Positions 46,815 through 56,397 of a DNA stretch of 62,565 nt are shown in pieces; position 1 is the first letter of the stretch, and each line of letters opens with the position of its first letter. Origin of the DNA: Clostridium luticellarii (GTDB taxonomy: Bacteria > Bacillota > Clostridia > Clostridiales > Clostridiaceae); assembly GCF_002995845.1 (NCBI RefSeq), contig NZ_PVXP01000015.1, positions 1 through 62,565 on the forward strand, in the 5' to 3' direction. The position numbers were made by a program, and so were the translations under genes. The notes beneath the pieces were generated by a model. That model made no database searches. It was not told the origin of the DNA and saw only the letters and a list, made by a program, of their open reading frames with translations.

Positions 46815-48420
46815 ATTTCATTCTGACCAATATGAATCCCGGAATGAATTTCATGGCTCTGTTTGGCAGTGACTGCAGATCTCTTTTGCTTATCCCCCCA
46901 ATTAAAACCAGAACATACATATATGTGATAATTCCCACTGCCACAGATGCTGCAGTGGAGATTGCATTGGGAAGATAAGGAATTTTGATGAATCCAAGTA
47001 TAAAGTGCATTAAAAAATAATTCACGTACACTATAATTCCCATTGCAGCTGAAGCCGCCAGGGGCTTTACTGCATGTGTTATCATACTGATTTTTACGCT
47101 TAAAGATTTTTTGATAATTCTGTGATTCAATATTATTGGAATCATAAATCCCACTGTACTGCCTACTACAGCACCCAGTATATTGATTTTGGGCACGGCA
47201 ATCAAAAGATAATTGATACATATTTTTATAACTATTCCTATTACAGAATACAAGGTCGCAGTGAAAAGCCTTCCTATGCTCTGCAAAATAGTGGTTTGAA
47301 TCTGCATGAGGGACATCAATACAAGTACCACTGAACCCCAGGCCATGATATAGGATCCTTTTCCAAATTTAAGCAGCTGAAATATGGGATCGCTTAAAAC
47401 AGAAAGCCCGAATGCACAGGGGATTGCAATTAAAAAGCAGATCCTGAAGGAATAATCTATATTATCTTTTACCTTTTTGCCGTTTTTAACGGCAACAGCT
47501 GCGGATATTGCAGGAAGTATAGCCGCAGAAAGGGAGGATATTATAGTTATAGGTACATTTAGAAGCTGCTGATATTTTGTGAGATATCCATAGAGTATTG
47601 TTGATTTTACATCACTCAGTCCTCCGGCCATAAGCCTGCTTTTTGTATTCCACACATCAACCAGACTTCCTGCATAAGTCATTCCAACACATATGGTTAT
47701 AGGCACTCCATATTTTATAATTTTTTTCACCAGCTTTTTAGTATCAATTCTCTTTACTTTTTGAACTGGTATTTTTTTATACAGCACATATCTTCTGCTC
47801 TTTTCATAGCAAAACATAAGAAAACTTGCAGAAGCCAGTGCTCCCAGGGAAGTACCGATAGGTCCTCCCACACATCCCACTTCCACTCCATACTTCATCA
47901 AATAGGCTGCAAATATTATGGCAAATATTGTATTTATTACCTGCTCTATGATCTGGGATACGGCAGTAGGAGTCATATTTCCCCTGCCCTGAAAATATCC
48001 CCTGTAGGCTGAAGCCACAGAGGTAAAAAGTATAGCTGGGGCCAGGCTTAAAAGGGATAGATATATCTTGTTATAACCCATTATTCTGGACAGTGGGGCT
48101 GCAAAAATCATAAGCAGTGCCGCCATTACCACACCTATTGTCATAAGCATAAATCTGGCTATTTTAAATCCCCTCACTGCATCTCTGTAATTTCCCACTG
48201 CATTAAGCTCTGATATAAGCTTGGATATGGCTACAGGTATCCCCGAGTTTGTAAGCACATAAATAAAAGCATATATCTGATAGGATGCCCCATAGAGGCC
48301 GTAACCTTCCTCGCCAATTATTGTCATCAAAAGCGGTATGTATATTATGGATAAAACCTTTACCAGCATTCCTGCTGCTGAAAGTATGGCAAAACCCTTA
48401 GCAGTTGACTGTTCTTTCAT
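46813..48420 (-). CDS. SpoVB/MurJ-like flippase (MOP superfamily), long copy
   Basis: The 535-aa membrane protein begins with the family motif (KGFAILSAAGMLVKVLSIIYIPLLMTIIGEEGYGLYGASYQIYAFIYVLTNSGIPVAISKLISE). About 14 transmembrane helices. It likely exports peptidoglycan or spore-wall lipid intermediates. Paralogous to the gene it converges on, but much longer and diverged. Confidence 0.87.
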   Translation of the reverse strand: MKEQSTAKGFAILSAAGMLVKVLSIIYIPLLMTIIGEEGYGLYGASYQIYAFIYVLTNSGIPVAISKLISELNAVGNYRDAVRGFKIARFMLMTIGVVMAALLMIFAAPLSRIMGYNKIYLSLLSLAPAILFTSVASAYRGYFQGRGNMTPTAVSQIIEQVINTIFAIIFAAYLMKYGVEVGCVGGPIGTSLGALASASFLMFCYEKSRRYVLYKKIPVQKVKRIDTKKLVKKIIKYGVPITICVGMTYAGSLVDVWNTKSRLMAGGLSDVKSTILYGYLTKYQQLLNVPITIISSLSAAILPAISAAVAVKNGKKVKDNIDYSFRICFLIAIPCAFGLSVLSDPIFQLLKFGKGSYIMAWGSVVLVLMSLMQIQTTILQSIGRLFTATLYSVIGIVIKICINYLLIAVPKINILGAVVGSTVGFMIPIILNHRIIKKSLSVKISMITHAVKPLAASAAMGIIVYVNYFLMHFILGFIKIPYLPNAISTAASVAVGIITYMYVLVLIGGISKRDLQSLPNRAMKFIPGFILVRMK

Positions 48421-48481
48421 AATTCAAAACTCCCTGTTCCAGGACACTTGTGTGTAGTGTCATTTTAATTTACAAGTTACA

Positions 48482-49444
48482 TTAAAACTTATCAAACATG
48501 TCATTTTTTATTTTTTTAAACACAGGAGGAAGTCCTTCAGATATTGTTCTGTTTTCCATATACTTCAAGTGGTCAGGACAATCTCTGAAATTTAATTTGT
48601 ATGCGTAAAGGTACTGGTATTTTAATCCATACTTATTATAGAAGAAACTGTTCAATTTGGGAATTCCGTATTTGGTGTCACCAATTATGGGGTTTCCCAG
48701 GTGGGCCAAATGCGCCCTGAGCTGGTGACTTCTGCCTGTAATGAGTTCCAATTCCACAAGAGAATAGGTGCCGCAGCTTTGAATAATTCTCACTTCCATG
48801 GATATTTCTTTAGCATTTTTCCTTGGTGCATCATAGACAACAGACATGTTATTTTTTATATCTTTCAATATATAGCCTTTATATAAGCCTTCTTCAATTC
48901 TTCCCTTTATAACAGCTTCATAGTATTTTTTTATACTTCTGTTTTTTATCATCTCATTCAACAATTTCAGAGAATCGTAGTTTTTTGCATATATAACTAT
49001 TCCCGAAGTATTTCTATCCAGCCTGTTACAGGGTGAAGGAGCAAATGTAATTTCATTCTGGGGATTATATTCGCCCTTGTCATATAGATATGAGAGCACA
49101 TAATCAGTTAAAGTAGGATCATTTGAATTTTTATCCGAATGTACCAAAACCCCAGGCCATTTTTCAACTAAAAGCATATTTTTATCTTCATAGGTTATTT
49201 TCAAAAAATTACTCTGTACTTTTTTGAGTTTTGTGCTTTCAGGAGAAGAAGTCACATATCTGTTTGTTTCTATAATATCTCCCTCAGTCAAAAAATACTT
49301 TTCTCTGGCCTTTTTGCCATTTACTTTAATATCTCCTTTTCTTATAGCCTTGTATACAGCACTTAAAGGTACATCTTTTAACCATTTTCTCGAGAATTTA
49401 TCCAGTCTCTGACCTGCTTCATTACTTCCAATTTTAACTTTCAT
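48482..49444 (-). CDS. RluA-family pseudouridine synthase with S4 domain
   Basis: ATG 49444 follows GGGAGAGATCAGG. An S4 RNA-binding domain (RLDKFSRKWLKDVPLSAVYKAIRKGDIKVNG) leads into the catalytic domain, where CNRLDRNTSGIVIYAKN holds the catalytic Asp in RLDRNTSG. C-terminal LITGRSHQLRAHLAHLGNPIIGDTKYG is typical. It modifies 23S rRNA or tRNA uridine; which site is not clear. Confidence 0.9.
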   Translation of the reverse strand: MKVKIGSNEAGQRLDKFSRKWLKDVPLSAVYKAIRKGDIKVNGKKAREKYFLTEGDIIETNRYVTSSPESTKLKKVQSNFLKITYEDKNMLLVEKWPGVLVHSDKNSNDPTLTDYVLSYLYDKGEYNPQNEITFAPSPCNRLDRNTSGIVIYAKNYDSLKLLNEMIKNRSIKKYYEAVIKGRIEEGLYKGYILKDIKNNMSVVYDAPRKNAKEISMEVRIIQSCGTYSLVELELITGRSHQLRAHLAHLGNPIIGDTKYGIPKLNSFFYNKYGLKYQYLYAYKLNFRDCPDHLKYMENRTISEGLPPVFKKIKNDMFDKF

Positions 49445-49566
49445 CCTGATCTCTCCCAATATCTTTAATGTATTGAATTTTTAAAACATAATACTTCAAG
49501 ATAAATATATTCTACATTTATCTTCATAATATTATTCCCATTGACAATTTTATTAGACAACATCTA

Positions 49567-49596
49567 ATTATATACTACTGCTGTTGGTTAAATCAA
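49567..49596 (-). promoter_or_regulatory. Sigma-A promoter upstream of the pseudouridine synthase
   Basis: TTGATT (49591-49596), 18-bp spacer and TATAAT (49567-49572) on the minus strand, about 120 bp before ATG 49444. Confidence 0.6.
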
Positions 49597-49644
49597 TATA
49601 TAAATTGTTATCATCAATTTTATGAGTTCAGATGAAGTTTGCCT

Positions 49645-50595
49645 TTATGACAAATTATTTTTGTAAAGCTGTACGTTTCCAAGGAAAAACTGTTTATCAC
49701 TAAAATGTCCCTCACGTGTATTTGCCAGTGCCTCCTCAAATTGATATACACTTGCATCTATTTCATCCAAATAGTGCAGTATTTCCGCCTCGATTGTCAT
49801 AGGTTTTTTAGGAGAACCATTTTCCTCCAGTCCATGGTGTGAGACTATCATGTGTTTTAAAAGAAGTTCCACCTCCTGGGGAGTTCCCAGCTTGTCTGCT
49901 GCATCGTGGATCATTATTACACCCTCTACAATATGGCCCAGCAGCTTTCCTTCCTTGGAATAATCCTCCACTATGCCGAGCTCGCTGGAATCAAGCTCTT
50001 TAACTTTTCCAATATCATGAAGTATGATTCCCGAAAGCAGCAGCTCCCTGTTTATATGCTGTTTATACACGGAGGCCATGCTCTTGGCATTTTCAAACAT
50101 TCTGTAGACATGGTACAGCAGCCCTCCTCTGACTGCATGATGAACTTTTTTGGCGGCAGGATAATATATGAGCTTATCTTTATTGTCTGCTAGAAGCTTT
50201 TCAACTATATTTTTCAAATCCTCGTTGTGGAAATTTTCAACTTCCTGAAAAAGCTGACAGAACATGTCCTCCGGCTTTAGAGGTGTTCCCTTTATAAAGT
50301 CGTTTATATCCACACTGTCTTTTTCCTCCGCCGCCCTGCAGTTGGTGATATTAAGCTGCAGGTTATCCTTATAGTTCCTGACTGTGGATCTTACCTTAAT
50401 TATTTTTCCAGGTCTAACACCTTTACCTAATTTTTCTGAAGATACAGACCACATAATTCCGTGAATGTCATTTTCACCGTCACTGAATAAAAATTTAATA
50501 TAAGGGTCATTGTTTCTGGTAACATCTTCTTCCATCTCTTTTACCAGCAAAAAAATATCAAAGGACGCATTTGCTGTAAGATCTTTTATTTTCAT
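49645..50595 (-). CDS. yhaM: 3'-5' exoribonuclease YhaM-like
   Basis: The 316-aa protein has an N-terminal OB fold (IKFLFSDGENDIHGIMWS) and an HD domain (HHAVRGGLLYHVYRM, LHDIGKVKEL, VSHHGLEENGSP). This is the YhaM layout: a metal-dependent 3'-5' exonuclease acting in RNA turnover. GGAGG precedes the ATG. Confidence 0.9.
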   Translation of the reverse strand: MKIKDLTANASFDIFLLVKEMEEDVTRNNDPYIKFLFSDGENDIHGIMWSVSSEKLGKGVRPGKIIKVRSTVRNYKDNLQLNITNCRAAEEKDSVDINDFIKGTPLKPEDMFCQLFQEVENFHNEDLKNIVEKLLADNKDKLIYYPAAKKVHHAVRGGLLYHVYRMFENAKSMASVYKQHINRELLLSGIILHDIGKVKELDSSELGIVEDYSKEGKLLGHIVEGVIMIHDAADKLGTPQEVELLLKHMIVSHHGLEENGSPKKPMTIEAEILHYLDEIDASVYQFEEALANTREGHFSDKQFFLGNVQLYKNNLS

Positions 50596-50650
50596 TTTTT
50601 TCCTCCTTTATAATACTGCCCGCTTTTACACGGCAGCTGTGAATTAAAAA

Positions 50651-50683
50651 ACCATCAGGCCTTGAATGTCCCGGCTTGATGGT
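50651..50683 (-). terminator. Terminator after the M20 amidohydrolase
   Basis: ACCATCAAGCC and GGCCTGATGGT pair (with one G-U) and are followed by TTTTTTAATT on the minus strand. Confidence 0.88.
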
Positions 50684-50704
50684 ATCACTTATTGTAGAAT
50701 TAAG

Positions 50705-51877
50705 CTATTTTAAAAAATCATAAGCCGTCTGGCACTGTATTGCTACACCAATAGGAAGACAATCTTCATCTATGTCAAATAAATTTCCATGAGCTGGATG
50801 TATTATGTTTTTTCCCTCATTCCTGCAGCCAAGATAATAAAATGCAGAAGGCTTTTCCATAGAAAAATATGCGAAACTTTCCACTCCCATACTTGGATTT
50901 TCAAGTATTTTGACATGATCATTTCCTATTACCTGCTGTGCCGCCTTTAAGATGGCTTTTGCTGCATTGTCGTCATTGTAAAGGCAGGGATAACTTTCAT
51001 CTATATCTATTTTGCATTTTCCTCTCATTGAACCTACGATACCCTCTGTTATTTCTACAAGTCTTTTTTTTACGTAGGATCTGTGCTCTGTTTTCATGGT
51101 CCTAATGATTCCTGATATGGTGACTTCGTCTGGAATTATATTGGAGGCAGTTCCGCCGTGAATGGTTCCTATGGTGATGACAGCTGGATCCACAGGAGGA
51201 AGTTCCCTGCTTATAATCTCCTGAAGTGCAAGTACCACATGGCTTGCCATAACTACAGGATCTATTCCCATATTGGGTCTTGCTCCGTGGGAACCCACTC
51301 CCTTTATTTTTATTGAAAATGGATTTGATGCGGCATTTACCACCCCAAATTTCAAGCCTATATTTCCCACTTCTATGTTTTCCTCTACATGAAGCCCTAT
51401 TATCCTGTCCACATGTGGATTTTCAAGTACACCTTCTTTTATCATGACTTTTGCCCCGCCTGTAGTTTCTTCAGCCGGTTCAAAAAATAGCTTTACATTT
51501 CCAGTAAGCTCATCTTTTATGCCATTTAAAATTTTTGCCACTCCCAGTAAAATAGTAGTGTGGGCATCGTGACCGCAGGCATGCATTTTCCCCGTCACTT
51601 TTGAAGAATACACGGTATTTTTTTTGTCCTGCAGCGGCAGAGCATCCATATCAGCTCTTATTCCTATAGTTTTGTCCCCATTTCCTCTTATTATGGCACA
51701 TACTCCTGTACCTGCCGTTTCCCTATATTCTATTCCAAGTGATTTGAGAAATTCTTTTATCTTGCCGGAAGTCCTCTTTTCCTCATATCCAAGTTCCGGA
51801 TGCATGTGAAGATCCCTTCGTATACCTACCAGTTCACTTTTCATGGTTTCTGCCATTTTCAAAAAATTTCTGCTCAT
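50705..51877 (-). CDS. M20-family amidohydrolase
   Basis: ATG 51877 is behind GGAGG; an in-frame ATG at 51922 lies in the intergenic repeat. The metal-binding motifs are intact (GIRADMDALPLQ, MHACGHDAHT, EPAEETTGGAK, SHGARPN). This is the IAA-amino acid/hippurate/N-acyl-amino-acid hydrolase subgroup, about 390 aa. The substrate is not known. Confidence 0.88.
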   Translation of the reverse strand: MSRNFLKMAETMKSELVGIRRDLHMHPELGYEEKRTSGKIKEFLKSLGIEYRETAGTGVCAIIRGNGDKTIGIRADMDALPLQDKKNTVYSSKVTGKMHACGHDAHTTILLGVAKILNGIKDELTGNVKLFFEPAEETTGGAKVMIKEGVLENPHVDRIIGLHVEENIEVGNIGLKFGVVNAASNPFSIKIKGVGSHGARPNMGIDPVVMASHVVLALQEIISRELPPVDPAVITIGTIHGGTASNIIPDEVTISGIIRTMKTEHRSYVKKRLVEITEGIVGSMRGKCKIDIDESYPCLYNDDNAAKAILKAAQQVIGNDHVKILENPSMGVESFAYFSMEKPSAFYYLGCRNEGKNIIHPAHGNLFDIDEDCLPIGVAIQCQTAYDFLK

Positions 51878-51898
51878 ATATTTACCTCCAACTATATT

Positions 51899-51975
51899 CA
51901 AAGTATAAAGTTTAAATATCAAATATCAGATAATGAAAATTTAATATTTGAACTCTGAACTTTCATATTTGAATT
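51899..51975. repeat. Imperfect palindromic intergenic repeat, copy 1
   Basis: The sequence reads AAAGTTYA..ATATCAAATATCAGATAA on one side and, inverted, GAAAGTTCAGAGTTCAAATATTAAAT on the other. A related but longer copy lies at 59962-60066. Neither is coding. Confidence 0.55.
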
Positions 51976-51981
51976 TCAGCA

Positions 51982-54051
51982 TTATTCCCATCCTATTTCT
52001 ATTATATCTCCCTCCGAAAGGGAATCATAGTAACTTGCATTTCTGCCATTTAGGTGCAGATACAATTTACCCTTTACTTTGGTTAAATCAAACTCTATGT
52101 GGTTGAATATATCCACAAATATGTACTTCTTTTTTCCTGTAAGCACCACATTTTTCCCATTTGCAGTTACAGTTATTTCACTGGTATCGGAGCTTTTTGA
52201 ATTGACTTCCTTTTCTGAAACTCCCCTGTCTTTGTTTTCTTCATCCAAAACCGCTTCTTTCAAATCAAAGTTTTTTTCTATAAAATCTTCATCCGAAGAA
52301 TCCCTGACTGCCCTGTAAATTCTGTCACCTTCATTTATTACATAACTCTCATCCAATTTCTTTCCATTTAAATAATATATATACTCTCCATCTTTAGCCG
52401 AATTGGAAAAATATTTTTTATAATCTTCAAGGGTTTGGGGAAATACTATCTTTACATTATCCCCTTCATTTATATAACTGTCAATGCTCACTCTCTTTCC
52501 ATCTATATATGCCAGTGGCTCCAGATTTTCTATTATATCATTTATAAAAAAGCTGGTGGAATATACTTCCTGTATATAATCTATGACTTTGGGAGAAGCC
52601 GAGTTACCATTAACTGCATATTTTATTTCTATATTGTCCCCTTCTTTAACACTATCATCCATGGTTTTTTTCAATCCATTTATGGTTATTTCCGCATTGG
52701 AAGCCAGAGTGCCAAAAGCCACCCTTTTTATTCCATTTAACATGAATCTTATATTTTTGCCGTTTTTACCTATAAGACTGGCGGGATTTATACCGGCCTG
52801 AAGCATTACATCCATAACAGTATGATTATGGGAATTGAACAGGCTCACCACATTTCCATTTAACATGACATCTATAAATCCATGTCCTAATTTTCTTATG
52901 GATATCAGAGCTATTCCAAGAACTGTAACTCCTGAACTTCCAAGAGAATTGTCCTCACATAGGCATTCCTGTATTGATTTTCTGTCCTTTATAGCAATCC
53001 TGTTAAGTGGTATGCTTAGTCTTTTAGCCAAAAATTCCCTTAATCCGGGAGTATGTGCCCCTCCGCCAACTAAAAAAACCGCACTGGTGGACTTACCCCC
53101 ATTTAGTTCTATTATTCTGCTGCCTATTTCATCTGCTATTTTTTTCACAACAGGATTTATGAGTTTCAGTATCTCTTCAGAAGAAATTCTGTTTTCCAGA
53201 CCAAGAATATCTGTGTAAGTTATACTCTTTGTCTTACTGCACTGCTTTTTTATTTTTTCTCCCTTATTGAAATCCACCATATAGTTTTGCGCTATTATTT
53301 CAGTAACCTCATCTCCAGCCTTAGGTACCATATCATATGCGGTTATAGTATCCTTGTCACTTATAGCTATATCCGAGGTACCTGCGCCAACATCAACCAA
53401 AGCCAGATTCAACAGCCTTAAGTTTTGTGGAATAGCTGCCTCCATGGCCGCTATAGGTTCCAATGTCAGATTTACCACTTGAAGCCCCACTTTTTCCATA
53501 ACAGAATATAAGCTGTCCACCACAGATCTTGGAAGGAAAGTAGCTATGATCTCTGCGGATATTTTCTCTCCTTTCTGATACATCAAATTACTTATGAGAT
53601 AATTGTTGAGATAATATCCTCTCACACTGTACCCAACACAGTACAGTCTTCCTTTGGTGTCCTTATTTACTTTTTTCTCAGCAGATTTTACTGCTGTAAG
53701 TTCAAGGCTCCTTATGGTATCTCTGTCTATTTCCCTGTCATAATCAATTTTCATTTCCTCTTTTACAGATACAGTTCTCAAAAATCTTCCTGCAGCAGCT
53801 ATAGCCGCGTTTTCTATCTTTATTTTTAAATCCTTTTCTATTTTGTTTTTTACTATGTTTACTGCATTGGCTACAAGTCCTATATCATGTATCTGTCCGT
53901 CAATCATGGCTCTTTTTTCGTGTTCCATGCAGTGTTCAGATATTACAACAAATTTTTTATCTTTAACTATTCCTGCGGTGCCTATTACAGTCCTTGTTCC
54001 TATATCCAGTGCAAATACCACATCCTGTGGGTTTAGTCCTTTTACATCCAT
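51982..54051 (-). CDS. Long FtsA-like ATPase with C-terminal beta-grasp-like repeats
   Basis: ATG 54051 (MDVKGLNPQDVVFALDIGTRTVIG) behind GAGGTAAATACT is preferred. Residues 10-370 are an actin/FtsA fold (phosphate 1 LDIGTRTVIG, phosphate 2 LALVDVGAGTSDIAI, adenosine LVGGGAHTPGL). The last 300 residues carry three or four repeats of a small domain (IKRVAFGTLASNAEITINGLKKTMDDSVKEGDNIEIKY and similar). The 689-aa length far exceeds FtsA. It probably acts in envelope or pilus assembly; exact role unknown. Confidence 0.82.
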   Translation of the reverse strand: MDVKGLNPQDVVFALDIGTRTVIGTAGIVKDKKFVVISEHCMEHEKRAMIDGQIHDIGLVANAVNIVKNKIEKDLKIKIENAAIAAAGRFLRTVSVKEEMKIDYDREIDRDTIRSLELTAVKSAEKKVNKDTKGRLYCVGYSVRGYYLNNYLISNLMYQKGEKISAEIIATFLPRSVVDSLYSVMEKVGLQVVNLTLEPIAAMEAAIPQNLRLLNLALVDVGAGTSDIAISDKDTITAYDMVPKAGDEVTEIIAQNYMVDFNKGEKIKKQCSKTKSITYTDILGLENRISSEEILKLINPVVKKIADEIGSRIIELNGGKSTSAVFLVGGGAHTPGLREFLAKRLSIPLNRIAIKDRKSIQECLCEDNSLGSSGVTVLGIALISIRKLGHGFIDVMLNGNVVSLFNSHNHTVMDVMLQAGINPASLIGKNGKNIRFMLNGIKRVAFGTLASNAEITINGLKKTMDDSVKEGDNIEIKYAVNGNSASPKVIDYIQEVYSTSFFINDIIENLEPLAYIDGKRVSIDSYINEGDNVKIVFPQTLEDYKKYFSNSAKDGEYIYYLNGKKLDESYVINEGDRIYRAVRDSSDEDFIEKNFDLKEAVLDEENKDRGVSEKEVNSKSSDTSEITVTANGKNVVLTGKKKYIFVDIFNHIEFDLTKVKGKLYLHLNGRNASYYDSLSEGDIIEIGWE

Positions 54052-54182
54052 AGTATTTACCTCTTTTTCCATAATTTCAGGTGTCATATTGGCAGGAATA
54101 TACTCCTGCATCTAGAATCATTATAAATAATTATAGAATATTTGTAAAATGAATCCTGGGATATTCTTTTGATTTTCCAGTG

Positions 54183-54218
54183 AAAAACAGGCATCCGTCA
54201 TTTAGAATGCCTGTTTTT
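54183..54218. terminator. Bidirectional hairpin between the PLP enzyme and FtsA-like gene
   Basis: AAAAACAGGCAT and ATGCCTGTTTTT form a perfect 12-bp stem with built-in T-runs on both strands, 14 bp after the PLP-enzyme stop. Confidence 0.9.
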
Positions 54219-54231
54219 ATGGTATGAATTT

Positions 54232-55410
54232 TTATATTCTGCCGAGTGCTCTATTAAATTCGGAAATCAAATCATCTATATTTTCAAGTCCTGTGGAAAT
54301 ACGCACAAGCCCTTTTGATATACCTGCCTTATGCAGTTCTTCGTCATTCAGTGCTCTGTGTGAAGTTTTTACAGGATAGGAAACAGAGGTGGCCACTCCT
54401 GCCAGACTAGGCACGAACTTTATAGTGTCAAGTGCACGTATAAGTTCATAAGCTCCACTTTCCCCATTGACTACGTCAATGCTTAACATCCCTCCGTATA
54501 AGCCGTTTACGAAATTTTTACCGGCCATTTCGTTAGAGGGTGAGGATTTCAGTCCGGGATAATGAACTTCTCTTATTTTACTGTGTTTTTCCAAAAAATC
54601 TGCCAGCTTTGCAGCATTTTGAGAGTGCTGTATCATCCTGATCTCCAAGGTTCTCAAACTCCTTATAAGAAGCCATGCATCAAAAGGGCTCATCATGGGA
54701 CCATAGAGCGCACTTATATTCCTTACATTCTGGGTAAGTTCTCTGTTTGAAACTGCAATTCCACCAGTTATATCACTGTGACCACATAAATATTTTGTGG
54801 CACTATACACCACTATATCCGCACCCAGCTTTATAGGCTGACATACTATAGGGGTAGCAAAAGTATTATCAACAATCAGCTTTGCATTGTGAGAGTGAGT
54901 AATATTGGATATTGATCTTAAATCAGCCACCTTCATCAGTGGATTTGATATAGTCTCCACATACACAAGTTTTGTATTGGATTTAAAATACTTCTCTATG
55001 GATTCATTTATGGTATCCACAAAAGTAACCTCTATATTGAATTTACTCAGTTCATTTTTAAGGAATTGATAAGTTCCACCATATAGTACATTATCTGCTA
55101 TTATATGATCTCCTGACTGTACCAGCGATAAAATTGACATGGTTACAGCTGCCATACCTGAAGAAAAAACCTGGGCATCCTCCCCTTCTTCAATACTGCA
55201 CATTATTTCCTTTAATGAATCATGAACTGGATTTCCATTTCTGGAATATACGTATCCCTTGGTTTTTCCCTCATATACCTCGTCCAATGTTTCTACATCG
55301 TCAAAGGCAAATACAGAAGTCATAGATATAGGCAAAGTCTTGGATTTAGAAATAGACTCCGGGCTTTGTTCGCCAAGGTGAATGAGTTTTGTAGCAAAAC
55401 TTTTATTCAT
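54232..55410 (-). CDS. Cystathionine gamma-synthase/lyase family PLP enzyme
   Basis: ATG 55410 (MNKSFATKLIHLGEQ) behind TGGAGGAATTAT is preferred. PLP motifs are intact: YSRNGNPVHDSLKEIM, SSGMAAVTMSILSL, VDNTFATPIV, and the Schiff-base lysine in YSATKYLCGHSDITGG. 392 aa. It lies directly after metNIQ in the same direction, 130 bp apart, so it may act in methionine, cystathionine or methanethiol metabolism (MetB/MetC/Mgl). Which reaction cannot be told by eye. Confidence 0.85.
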   Translation of the reverse strand: MNKSFATKLIHLGEQSPESISKSKTLPISMTSVFAFDDVETLDEVYEGKTKGYVYSRNGNPVHDSLKEIMCSIEEGEDAQVFSSGMAAVTMSILSLVQSGDHIIADNVLYGGTYQFLKNELSKFNIEVTFVDTINESIEKYFKSNTKLVYVETISNPLMKVADLRSISNITHSHNAKLIVDNTFATPIVCQPIKLGADIVVYSATKYLCGHSDITGGIAVSNRELTQNVRNISALYGPMMSPFDAWLLIRSLRTLEIRMIQHSQNAAKLADFLEKHSKIREVHYPGLKSSPSNEMAGKNFVNGLYGGMLSIDVVNGESGAYELIRALDTIKFVPSLAGVATSVSYPVKTSHRALNDEELHKAGISKGLVRISTGLENIDDLISEFNRALGRI

Positions 55411-55541
55411 AGATAATTCCTCCAAATACTACTAATATTGTTTTTTACATATTACAACTTATATAACATCTATTTTAGCTAAATCCTCTCCGGGAGTAAA
55501 TGCCTTTACGAAATAGTATCTTTCCCAATTTTAAATCAGCC

Positions 55542-56372
55542 TTAAAAAACAGGAATTTCCGATCCTTTATATGTGTCTTTTATAAGTTTTTTTATCTCGT
55601 CAGTCTGATAAGCCTTAACCACTTTCTTATAAGTAGCATTATTTTTATCTTTGTCTTTAGCGACAATTACATTTATATATGGTTTTGCGTTTTTACTGGA
55701 TACATCCTCCAGATAAATTGAATCCTTAACTGGATTGAGTTTGGCGTCTATAGCCACACCACTGTTTATTATAGCTGCATCTACATCTTGAAGTGATCTT
55801 GGAATCTGTGTGGCAACAAGTTCTACAAACTGAATATTCTTTGGATTTTCAGTTACATCCTGAAGTTTTGGAAGAAGCCCCACTCCATCTTTTAATTTTA
55901 TCAAGCCGGCACTTTGAAGCAGATTCAATCCTCTTCCTTCATTGGTGGCATCGTTTGGAATGGCTATTTTTGCACCTTCCTTGATATCTTTAACAGATTT
56001 TATTTTACTTGAGTATACTCCAAGTGGTGCAAGTACAGTCTCACCTATAGCGCTGATTTTAAGCTTGTGTTCTGACTTGAATTTATTTAGATAAGCATAG
56101 TGCTGAAATGAATTCAAATCAATTTCCCCATCGGAAAGTGCCAAATTAGGACGCACATAATCTGCAAAACTTACAATCTGCAGATCAATATTTTCTTTTG
56201 CCAGATTTTGTTTAACCTTGTCCCAGATCACATGATCATCACCAGTTATGCCTATCTTAACTACCTGTTTTTTATTGCTGGAAGTTTGGCCAGCGCTGTT
56301 ACTGGAACCACAGCCTGCCAAAACTCCTAATGATAGTACGATTGTTAAAAATAATCCTAAAATTTTTTTCAT
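55542..56372 (-). CDS. metQ: D-methionine ABC transporter substrate-binding lipoprotein
   Basis: A signal peptide with lipobox (LSLGVLAGCGSS) anchors the protein outside the membrane. The NlpA/MetQ core follows (VVKIGITGDDHVIWDKVKQNL, SFADYVRPNLALSDGEIDLNSFQHYAYLN, IAIPNDATNEGRGL). 276 aa is typical. It delivers methionine to MetI/MetN. GGGAGG precedes the ATG. Confidence 0.92.
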   Translation of the reverse strand: MKKILGLFLTIVLSLGVLAGCGSSNSAGQTSSNKKQVVKIGITGDDHVIWDKVKQNLAKENIDLQIVSFADYVRPNLALSDGEIDLNSFQHYAYLNKFKSEHKLKISAIGETVLAPLGVYSSKIKSVKDIKEGAKIAIPNDATNEGRGLNLLQSAGLIKLKDGVGLLPKLQDVTENPKNIQFVELVATQIPRSLQDVDAAIINSGVAIDAKLNPVKDSIYLEDVSSKNAKPYINVIVAKDKDKNNATYKKVVKAYQTDEIKKLIKDTYKGSEIPVF

Positions 56373-56397
56373 TGTTAAGACCTCCCTAGCCTTTATA

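Noticed and set aside
55411-55541. T-box or riboswitch before the PLP enzyme gene
   Set aside because: The 131-bp gap has no S-box or T-box signature and no clear terminator; readthrough from metNIQ is likelier.
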